DNA of 6,192 nucleotides. It comes from JBAZOJ01 sp041648755 (GTDB lineage: Bacteria; Planctomycetota; B143-G9). The stretch is from the NCBI GenBank assembly GCA_041648755.1, contig JBAZOJ010000219.1, forward strand, positions 1 through 6,192, in the 5' to 3' direction. A model generated the notes under the pieces. It had not been told where the DNA came from. It ran no database searches and was given only the letters and a program-made list of their open reading frames with translations. The stretch's first letter is position 1. Each line of letters starts with the position of its first letter. Made by a program: the position numbers and the translations under genes. This document shows positions 1 through 4,848 of this stretch, piece after piece.

Positions 1-290
1 CATGAGCTCTCGAGCGCACTCGCCGGACGGGCGGTTCGCATTCGTGACGCAGGATAGGCGCTTTGCCGAGGGGGTTTGGCAATACGCCAGTCGATTCCAC
101 GCCTCATTGCCCACTGCAGAAGTCATCCTTGATGGCGATAAAACAAAGTCGCGACGCAAGAGGCAAACAGGTCGGCAGTGAGGTGCGTGGGCGCAGTACG
201 GGCGGGGCCCCCATGACTTAAGCCTTCCGCATGAACGAAAAGTCGGCCGACGCCAGCACTGTAAATCTCCGGAGCAGAGAAGCCGGATCG
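1..290. other. No supportable gene; 3' flank of the exoribonuclease gene
   Basis: I see no convincing gene here. A plus-strand frame open from the window edge (ATG at 2, stop TGA at 179-181, 59 codons) contains SPDGRFAFV, which resembles beta-propeller blades, but the rest is basic and unlike any family I know. Another plus frame ends at TAG 55-57 and could be the last 18 codons of a gene starting outside the window. A minus frame from 126 to the edge lacks a well-placed ribosome site. Positions 242-251 form a 10-bp palindrome followed by a short T run on the minus strand, at best a weak terminator for the gene at 291-1322. Confidence 0.4.
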
Positions 291-1322
291 TCAAAGGAGG
301 TCATCTTTCGCGCTTTGGCCATCAGGTGAGGGGGCAAACGGATTGTATTCCTCTGGCAGCGGCTTGAAGCTCAGGCGATAGACTCGCCTCTTCAGCATGG
401 GGCTCTGGTTTCGCGTAAATGCTTCTTCACCTGCGGCCATGTCTTCCGCTATGGTCGCGCGCAGACTCTCTACTTTGGTGTCCATGTTGTCGATAAAATG
501 CAGGGCCATCGCTTCCGCGCTCGCGGGTTCAACGGGCGAACCGAACTCGCGGGTACCGTGATGCGACAAGATCATGTGCTTGATTGCATCTGCCAGGGGG
601 TCGGGGAAATTGTCAAGGAAGGATGACCAGCGATCCACCATTTCGGCCCCGATGAAGATGTGCCCAAGCAGAAGTCCCCGGTCGAGGTTTCCGAACGCCG
701 GGCCCGGCGAGTACTCGCCAACCTTGCCGCAGTCGTGCAGCAATGCCCCGATGAGCAGAAGATCACGATCGATATCCGGCCGGGCCGAGGCGACTGCGTC
801 CGCGAGCCTCACTACCTGGCAAGTGTGTTCGAGCAAACCGCCCACGAACACATGGTGGTACGATACGGCGGCCGGCACGCGTGAAAACAGGTCCATGAAG
901 GTCGCATCGGCAAGGACAACGTCCCACAGTGCCTGGACATCCGGGTTGGAAAGCGAGGCGCCTGTCCTCTTCAGGTAACCCACCATATCCTCGACGCTGA
1001 AGCGTGATGTGGGCAGGAAATCCGCCAGGTCAACGTTGCTCTGGTCAATGGGTGTGAATTGCTCGACGATGATCTGCAGTTCTTCCTTGAATTTCTCGAT
1101 CCTGCCCCTGAACATGGCGAACTTGCCTGCGGCGAGTTTCTCCATATCCTCTTTGCTCGCGTCCCAGATCTTCCCCTTGATTCTGCCTGAGCGATCCACC
1201 AGTTCCAGGTCAATATACAGGTTACCCGACCGGGATGGTAGCAGGCGGGAATTCTTGATCAGCAGGGGGCTCGCGAATTCCATCCCCGACTCGAGCGTAT
1301 CCACAAAGACCTTCTTCATCAT
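291..1322 (-). CDS. YhaM-type 3'-5' exoribonuclease (OB fold + HD domain)
   Basis: This 343-residue protein is predicted to be a metal-dependent 3'-5' exoribonuclease acting in cytoplasmic RNA turnover, like Bacillus YhaM (about 314 residues). Residues about 10-92 form an OB-fold nucleic-acid-binding domain (LYIDLELVDRSG, then GKIWD). Residues about 150-285 form an HD hydrolase domain: YHH at 155-157, LEHT with H166, the diagnostic LLHDCGK with H196-D197, GHIFIG with H221, SHHG with H254-H255, and FIDNMD with D278. All expected metal ligands are present and the length is normal, so it should be active. Two ATGs are adjacent (1322 and 1319); AAGGAG lies 5 nt before the first and 8 nt before the second, so the second may be the real start. 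The gene follows the repeat island directly, so its promoter must lie in the island or further upstream. A TATAGT at 1361-1356 (minus) is a possible -10, with no clear -35. Family assignment is strong; substrate is inferred from the family. Confidence 0.87.
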   Translation of the reverse strand: MMKKVFVDTLESGMEFASPLLIKNSRLLPSRSGNLYIDLELVDRSGRIKGKIWDASKEDMEKLAAGKFAMFRGRIEKFKEELQIIVEQFTPIDQSNVDLADFLPTSRFSVEDMVGYLKRTGASLSNPDVQALWDVVLADATFMDLFSRVPAAVSYHHVFVGGLLEHTCQVVRLADAVASARPDIDRDLLLIGALLHDCGKVGEYSPGPAFGNLDRGLLLGHIFIGAEMVDRWSSFLDNFPDPLADAIKHMILSHHGTREFGSPVEPASAEAMALHFIDNMDTKVESLRATIAEDMAAGEEAFTRNQSPMLKRRVYRLSFKPLPEEYNPFAPSPDGQSAKDDLL

Positions 1323-1327
1323 CGGAA

Positions 1328-1333
1328 CTCCTT
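1328..1333 (-). promoter_or_regulatory. Shine-Dalgarno AAGGAG of the exoribonuclease gene
   Basis: AAGGAG on the minus strand is 5 nt from ATG 1322 and 8 nt from ATG 1319. The spacing slightly favours the second ATG. Recognisable repeat sequence (TGTCCGCAAATGCTC, 1333-1347) begins at the edge of this site, so the translation signal sits exactly on the boundary between gene and island. Confidence 0.75.
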
Positions 1334-1393
1334 GTCCGCAAATGCTCTGAGAGTAACTATACCCGAAGCCTCGAACCGGAGGAGGAAACAGCC

Positions 1394-1426
1394 ATTATCC
1401 GCGAATGAACGCGAATGAACGCGAAG
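1394..1426 (+). repeat. 33-bp inverted core repeat, left arm
   Basis: This segment is the exact reverse complement of 2792-2824 (33 of 33 bases). It contains two tandem 10-bp GCGAATGAAC units (1401-1420) preceded by ATTATCC. The two arms span 1,431 bp and enclose the GxxExxY gene and nearly all of the direct repeats. Whether they act as recombination ends or are just oppositely oriented copies of a common repeat core cannot be told from one locus. Confidence 0.85.
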
Positions 1427-1440
1427 AGATCCAAGAGATG

Positions 1441-1634
1441 CGAGGCCCGAAGCCACGAACCGGAAGAAGAGGCAGCCGTTATCCGCTAATGACCGTTTCG
1501 GCGGCGAAGCCCTGAGAGACAACCGAATGAACGCGAAAAGATCTGAGATAACGAGGCCCGAAGCCACGAACCGGAAGAAGAGGCAGCCGTTATCCGCGAA
1601 TGACCGTTTCGGCGGCGAAGCCCTGAGAGACAAC
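1441..1634. repeat. 83-bp direct duplication, period 111 bp
   Basis: Positions 1441-1523 and 1552-1634 match over 83 bp with one difference (T at 1487, G at 1598). The 28 bp between them carry another copy of the GAATGAACGCGAA core. The period of 111 bp is a multiple of three. The near identity points to recent duplication or ongoing gene conversion. Confidence 0.9.
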
Positions 1635-1682
1635 GCCAATGACCGTTTCGGCGGCGAAGCCTTGAGAGACAACGCGAAAAGA
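1574..1682. repeat. 109-bp perfect direct repeat, copy A
   Basis: Copy A is identical base for base to 2300-2408, 726 bp away. The two copies bracket the GxxExxY gene: A lies downstream of its stop codon and B upstream of its start. A weaker similarity continues past copy A to about 1802, matching about 2409-2530 next to copy B. Confidence 0.95.
1596..1673. repeat. 39-bp tandem repeat, two copies
   Basis: Units 1596-1634 and 1635-1673 differ at two of 39 positions. Each contains GTTTCG-GCGG-CGAAGC, which can fold as a 6-bp hairpin with one wobble pair and a 4-nt loop (1606-1621 in the first unit). A single unit also occurs at 1485-1523 and two more at 2322-2399, giving five in the window. 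Confidence 0.92.
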
Positions 1683-1801
1683 CCGGAGATAGCGAAGCCC
1701 GAAACCACGAACCGGAAAAAGCAGCAGCCGTTATCCGCGAGCGCTTCGTCGGCGAAGGCCAACGTTTCGTCGAGAGGGGTTGGGAAACGAGCCAATAAAC
1801 G

Positions 1802-2227
1802 CTAGAGTTTCGTAGGAGGCCCATATCGAGTCTTCATTGTGAGAGCATACCGCTTCCACTCGAGTTGAGGCACGCCGAAATTGACCAGCAGCCCTACAGG
1901 GAGTTTCGTTCCCTTCAAGTAATTGAGCATCTGAGAGCCTTCTGTTCCTGTGATTGCGGCAAGGGCCTTGATCTCGACAATAATCTGGCCAAAGCACACG
2001 AGATCAGCCGAGTATTCCTTGGCCAACTGCCTGCCCTTGTAGGAGATCATGATCCTCTTCTGCGACTCAAAGGGTATCGCGCGCTCCGCAAGCTCAATTT
2101 CCATTGCCTCTTGGTAGACTGCTTCGAGAAAGCCACAGCCCAGTTGGTTGGATACTTCGAGTGCAGCGCCAACGATCCGGTAAACTTCATCCCTCAGAAT
2201 CAGCTCGTGCTCATTTGCGTCTGTCAT
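1802..2227 (-). CDS. GxxExxY protein, PD-(D/E)XK nuclease superfamily (PDDEXK_3-like)
   Basis: This 141-residue protein is recognisable by its signature GFLEAVY, with G32, E35 and Y38 giving the GxxExxY motif. It is followed by the nuclease-type core: YSADLV with D75, then VEIKA with E85-x-K87, a match to the PD-(D/E)XK active site. QMLNYL (99-104) and GLLVNFG (112-118) are the usual C-terminal family motifs. The full set of residues is present, so the fold looks intact. The start at 2227 is set by GGAGGT 6 nt upstream; the frame is open further upstream to 2635, but that part translates repeat DNA and should not be annotated. Catalytic activity has, to my knowledge, not been shown for this family, so nuclease function is inferred. 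The gene is embedded in direct repeats on both sides, which suggests a mobile or repeat-associated module. It shares the orientation of both flanking genes and ends in TAG. Confidence 0.9.
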   Translation of the reverse strand: MTDANEHELILRDEVYRIVGAALEVSNQLGCGFLEAVYQEAMEIELAERAIPFESQKRIMISYKGRQLAKEYSADLVCFGQIIVEIKALAAITGTEGSQMLNYLKGTKLPVGLLVNFGVPQLEWKRYALTMKTRYGPPTKL

Positions 2228-2233
2228 CGCAAT

Positions 2234-2239
2234 ACCTCC
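2234..2239 (-). promoter_or_regulatory. Shine-Dalgarno GGAGGT of the GxxExxY gene
   Basis: GGAGGT on the minus strand lies 6 nt before ATG 2227. It decides the start against the longer open frame, which reads through repeat sequence. Repeat sequence begins about 13 bp further upstream (TGTCCGCGAATGTTC at 2252-2266, matching 1333-1347 in front of the exoribonuclease gene). Confidence 0.85.
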
Positions 2240-2251
2240 AAGCGATCCTAC

Positions 2252-2530
2252 TGTCCGCGAATGTTCCAGAAAGTGCGAGGCCCAACACCTCGGGCCGGAG
2301 AAGAAGAGGCAGCCGTTATCCGCGAATGACCGTTTCGGCGGCGAAGCCCTGAGAGACAACGCCAATGACCGTTTCGGCGGCGAAGCCTTGAGAGACAACG
2401 CGAAAAGATCCAAGAGATGTGAGGCCCGAAGCCATGAGCCGAAGAAAAGAGGCAGCCATGGTCCGCGAACGCTTCGTCGGCGAAGGCCAACACTTCGTCG
2501 GCGAGACCTGGAAGCACGAGCCAATGGACG
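2252..2530 (-). repeat. Right half of the repeat island (upstream of the GxxExxY gene)
   Basis: This block has the same polarity as the left half. It starts with TGTCCGCGAATGTTC, runs into the 109-bp exact repeat and two 39-bp units, then a diverged block matching about 1683-1802. The shared CTTCGTCGGCGAAGGCCAA at 2472-2490 (1744-1762 on the left) can form a 5-bp hairpin. Any promoter for the GxxExxY gene must lie within or beyond this block; I see no clear -35/-10 pair. Confidence 0.88.
2300..2408. repeat. 109-bp perfect direct repeat, copy B
   Basis: Copy B is identical to 1574-1682. It includes the two 39-bp units at 2322-2360 and 2361-2399. Recombination between A and B would delete the GxxExxY gene and leave one copy. 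Confidence 0.95.
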
Positions 2531-2617
2531 CAAGTAGCAATGACCGCGAGGCCGAGGCCGGGAGCCTTGCAGGAAGGCAGGAATCAGAGGACTCGGACTT
2601 CTTCTTCTTTCCGCTTC

Positions 2618-2668
2618 TGTTCCTTGGCCACGCAAGCTCTTTTCCGGGTCACTTCGCGTTCATTCGCG
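2618..2668. repeat. 51-bp perfect direct repeat, copy 1
   Basis: This copy is identical to 2758-2808, with a period of 140 bp. It runs from TGTTCCTTGGCCACGC into the start of the TTCGCGTTCATTCGCG core. Here the core has one fewer 10-bp TTCATTCGCG unit than the second copy. Confidence 0.93.
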
Positions 2669-2757
2669 GATAGACTCTTGGCTTGGGCCACTCTGGTCTC
2701 CGGGTCTGGCTCTATTCGCGTACATTGCATTCTCTGGGTTCCGAACCTTCTTGCTTT

Positions 2758-2808
2758 TGTTCCTTGGCCACGCAAGCTCTTTTCCGGGTCACTTCGCGTT
2801 CATTCGCG
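2758..2808. repeat. 51-bp perfect direct repeat, copy 2
   Basis: This is the second copy of 2618-2668. It is followed by an extra 10-bp TTCATTCGCG unit and then GGATAATCTCTTGG, where copy 1 has GGATAGACTCTTGG. The difference in unit number looks like slippage at the 10-bp unit. Confidence 0.93.
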
Positions 2809-2824
2809 TTCATTCGCGGATAAT
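2792..2824 (-). repeat. 33-bp inverted core repeat, right arm
   Basis: This is the exact reverse complement of 1394-1426. It overlaps the end of the second 51-bp direct repeat. Confidence 0.85.
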
Positions 2825-2892
2825 CTCTTGGCTCTTGCCTTTTCTTTGTCTTTGGGTCTCGCGCAACTCCACTGGCTGCTCATTCGCGGATG

Positions 2893-4380
2893 TTACTTCT
2901 CCTCAGGCTTCTTGTTCTCGTCCTTCTCCGGTTCGGGGATGGGCTCGTTGACATCCACCTTCTTCCCGAACGCCACGATCGCTGCCTTCGGATCCGAGAA
3001 AGGCCCCTTTACGTCAACCAGCACGACCTTGGTTACAGGGTCGATCAGGTTCCAGATTGTGCTGCCAAACTTCCCGAACAGCGCGCTGAAAACCGATGTC
3101 TCCGAATAGATGTCGAACTGCACGTGCATATAGCCGGTCAAGTCAACGTAACCTCTTCCGTTCTTGAGTGTGATCTTCTCGCTGATCAGCGACGCATCCT
3201 CCACGATTATTCGCCGCCCGACCAGTTTCAGCTTCGCCGAGCCCGAATTGAACTCGTGGGGAGCGGATCGCGGTATTCCCAGGAAGGTCACGATGCTCAT
3301 AATGCCCGGGGCTGCTGCAAGGCGGCCGTTCTTGACGGATGCGAACACATTACCGCCGAGCCCTCCGTCTCCGGTCAGGTCGAGCGAAGCCGCGATTTCA
3401 GTTTCCCCTTTCAGGTCGCCCTCGGTACCCAGGGCTCGCATGAGGTCATTCAACTGAAATCCGGCGGCATTGGCGTTGAGGTGGACCACGCCCTTCTCGG
3501 CAACGACCGAGCCGGTTACCGTTCCACCGCAACTGATCCCGGAGATGTTTCGAATGTTCACGCGAGTTCCGTCGTATTCGAACGTGCCTGTGCCGGAAAA
3601 GGGCAGGCCGAAGAGGCGGATGTCGCTTGAGTCAATACTTCCTGTTATGAGCGACTGCTGCTTTTCCTGTCCCCATGCGTAACGAAGGTCGGCATTGCCG
3701 GTGATTGTCCCGCGGAGCCAGGGCGCGCGAGCGACGAGTAGCTTGAAGATGTCGGCAACGCTGACCTGTGACAGCTTCAGCTTTCCGATGGCAAAGCCGG
3801 AGTCGGGGCCGGTCGGCGCGATATCAACTTCGCCAGTGGTTATGCCCCCGGATGGCTCGGTGGCCTTCAGATTAGTCAGGTACACCCGGTTCTTGTTGTA
3901 GCGGACGTTGGCAACAGCAGTTTCGAATATCTCGTTCTTGGTCGAGTTCATGGTTATCTCGCCGACAAGCTCGATCATGTCGTCATTTACAAAGTCGCCC
4001 GAAACCGTCATTCTGCCGCCGAGCTTCCCGGTCATCAGGGATGTTGTCGTGCGGAGCATTCCCTTGAAGAGAGCGGCGTCGCAGTCAAACAAGCTCATAT
4101 CGAACTTGAACAACTCGGGGCGCTTGGACAGGTCGAAGGTCCCCTTGCCCCTTACCCCTCCGTTGCAGAATGCAGCGGATATGTTGTCGAGCGAGAGGTT
4201 GGCGCCGCTAATGTCCACGTCGGCGTTAATTGCGCTGAAGAAGAACCGTCCGGCCGTAAACGACTTGGCGCGCATGCGCCCTTTACCGATGAGTGGAGTC
4301 GCCCCTTCCTCGGCAAAGGCGAGTGCGAGGCAACCGGCGAGGGCCAGAATCAACGCGAACGACAATGTTTTCACGCACAC
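2893..4380 (-). CDS. Exported AsmA/TamB-like envelope protein
   Basis: This protein of about 495 residues most resembles the AsmA-like superfamily, whose members span or line the periplasm and are linked to lipid transport or outer-membrane assembly. The body is a long run of beta-rich segments with alternating glycine and hydrophobic residues (GTGTFEYDGTRVNIRNISG, then GGTVTGSVVAEKGVVHLN). The AsmA-like C-terminal part lies at about residues 300-425 (LNDLMRALG; MSIVTFLGIP; LKNGRGYVDLTG). The tail is charged and proline-rich (EPIPEPEKDENKKPEEK). I chose GTG 4380 because GAGGT lies 7 nt upstream and the signal peptide (KTLSFALILALAGCLALAFA) then begins at once; GTG 4374 is an alternative. An upstream in-frame ATG at 4446 has no ribosome site. 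LAGC matches a lipobox (Cys17), but the hydrophobic run continues past it, so cleavage after AFA (residue 23) is equally likely. It is shorter than E. coli AsmA. Exact function is unknown. Confidence 0.7.
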   Translation of the reverse strand: MCVKTLSFALILALAGCLALAFAEEGATPLIGKGRMRAKSFTAGRFFFSAINADVDISGANLSLDNISAAFCNGGVRGKGTFDLSKRPELFKFDMSLFDCDAALFKGMLRTTTSLMTGKLGGRMTVSGDFVNDDMIELVGEITMNSTKNEIFETAVANVRYNKNRVYLTNLKATEPSGGITTGEVDIAPTGPDSGFAIGKLKLSQVSVADIFKLLVARAPWLRGTITGNADLRYAWGQEKQQSLITGSIDSSDIRLFGLPFSGTGTFEYDGTRVNIRNISGISCGGTVTGSVVAEKGVVHLNANAAGFQLNDLMRALGTEGDLKGETEIAASLDLTGDGGLGGNVFASVKNGRLAAAPGIMSIVTFLGIPRSAPHEFNSGSAKLKLVGRRIIVEDASLISEKITLKNGRGYVDLTGYMHVQFDIYSETSVFSALFGKFGSTIWNLIDPVTKVVLVDVKGPFSDPKAAIVAFGKKVDVNEPIPEPEKDENKKPEEK

Positions 4381-4504
4381 CAGTATAACCTCGTGCGCGA
4401 GAGATGAAAGCGGAAATCCGTGTGCGCAGCAGAGGGAAAGGCTCATCTCAGCGTTGTGTTTAATCTTGCGGGAGGGGAGGTTGCGAAAAATCCTTAGGCG
4501 TTTC

Positions 4505-4533
4505 TTGACAATTGAAAGTGTTGGGCTTATAAT
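4505..4533 (+). promoter_or_regulatory. Consensus sigma70 promoter for the Ig-repeat surface protein gene
   Basis: TTGACA (4505-4510) and TATAAT (4528-4533) are both perfect consensus hexamers separated by the optimal 17 bp. Transcription should start near 4540. It points away from the AsmA-like gene and toward the gene at 4849, leaving a leader of about 310 nt. No other plus-strand gene lies between them. Confidence 0.85.
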
Positions 4534-4798
4534 GATGGGCCTTGACCGGGAAACCTCGCGTGTGCCTGCCAGTCGGGCGCAGCGGTGGCCGGTTCGGCGT
4601 CGTCCGACAAAGCCGACCGGGATGTCAGCAAAAACCGGCAGGCAGTTTCAGGTGAGCCATAGCAGAATGAGCATAACGATTAACATAGATCGTGTCCGTA
4701 CTTTCCGTCCCACCCGGGCGTCCCTCCTTGGGCGTCCGGATTGTATTGTTCCTCGTTCATCAGGACTGTTCCACGTGAGTAGCGTAAGAGCAGTTTTT

Positions 4799-4824
4799 GA
4801 CGGTAACCGTCGCCCGTAAGGGCG
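4799..4824 (+). promoter_or_regulatory. Twin hairpins just upstream of the ribosome site
   Basis: GACGG-TAA-CCGTC (4799-4811) and CGCCC-GTAA-GGGCG (4811-4824) are two back-to-back 5-bp hairpins sharing base C4811. The second is closed by a GNRA-type GTAA tetraloop. They end 11 nt before GGAGG and may stack on each other. No T run follows, so this is not an intrinsic terminator. Confidence 0.55.
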
Positions 4825-4835
4825 GCCCCAATTAC

Positions 4836-4840
4836 GGAGG
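4836..4840 (+). promoter_or_regulatory. Shine-Dalgarno GGAGG of the Ig-repeat gene
   Basis: GGAGG lies 8 nt before ATG 4849, which fixes the start of an open frame that runs off the window. Confidence 0.85.
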
Positions 4841-4848
4841 CTGTGATC

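Larger units (their letters stand above)
1333..1802 (-). repeat. Left half of the repeat island (downstream of the GxxExxY gene)
   Basis: This stretch is built almost entirely of degenerate repeats. On the plus strand the recurring elements are CCGCGAATGAACGCGAA, a segment reading CGAGGCCCGAAGCCACGAAC, then GAAGAAGAGGCAGCCGTTA, then a 39-bp unit containing GACCGTTTCGGCGGCGAAGC. Three successive blocks can be traced (about 1375-1523, 1524-1673, 1674-1802); the third has diverged most. Repeat sequence ends at the TAG stop of the GxxExxY gene (1802-1804). Long frames on both strands run through the block because it has few stop codons; their products are low-complexity arginine/alanine/serine peptides that I do not regard as proteins. 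No terminator is obvious. Confidence 0.9.
2531..2892 (+). repeat. Polarity switch and opposite-strand repeat block
   Basis: This 362-bp stretch has no gene. From about 2531 to 2617 the sequence is not clearly repetitive (purine-rich, then a CTTCTTCTTCTTT tract). From 2618 onward the repeat core reappears in the opposite direction, TTCGCGTTCATTCGCGGATA on the plus strand, at about 2653-2672 and 2793-2823. A fragment CATTCGCGGATG at 2881-2892 ends against the TAA stop of the AsmA-like gene. Plus-strand open frames through it give peptides such as RVHSRSFADN, translations of the repeat and not credible proteins. Confidence 0.8.
4540..4848 (+). promoter_or_regulatory. Long structured 5' leader of the Ig-repeat gene
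   Basis: This 309-nt untranslated stretch contains strong folding signals. TGCCTGCC (4563-4570) pairs perfectly with GGCAGGCA (4637-4644). Inside that closing stem CCGGTTCGGC (4589-4598) pairs with GCCGACCGG (4612-4620) apart from one bulged base. A second structured part lies next to the ribosome site (4799-4824). An 8-bp GGGCGTCC is repeated at 4716-4723 and 4730-4737. I could not match it to a known riboswitch: the conserved cores of cyclic-di-GMP-I, TPP and cobalamin classes are absent. It may be a stability or translation-control element, or an undescribed regulatory RNA. Confidence 0.5.

Noticed and set aside
240..253. Intrinsic terminator after the exoribonuclease gene
   Set aside because: The palindrome GTCGGCCGAC leaves only a 3-bp stem around a GGCC loop and the T run is four bases, too weak to call.
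1319..1795. 158-residue minus-strand open frame
   Set aside because: It is made only of translated DNA repeats, has no ribosome site (it begins at a TTG) and matches no fold; it is kept as an observation on frame, not as a gene.
1333..2530. CRISPR array
   Set aside because: Repeats are of several lengths (39, 83, 109 bp), adjacent or nested, with no regular unique spacers and no cas genes.
2228..2635. N-terminal extension of the GxxExxY protein
   Set aside because: The extra 136 residues translate repeat DNA, and a strong GGAGGT sits before the internal ATG at 2227.
2540..3109. 189-residue plus-strand open frame
   Set aside because: It translates the repeat core (RVHSRSFADN) and then runs antisense into the AsmA-like gene.
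4532..4819. Small plus-strand open frame in the leader
   Set aside because: Its first ATG overlaps the -10 box, so it lies before the expected transcript start. The later ATG at 4622 has only a weak ribosome site and an arginine-rich product without homology that I recognise.
2890..4819. Long plus-strand open frames opposite the AsmA-like gene
   Set aside because: They mirror the coding frame of the AsmA-like gene and show no protein family features.
4540..4848. Cyclic-di-GMP or other known riboswitch
   Set aside because: The leader lacks the conserved core motifs of the classes I can recall; only generic stems are visible.
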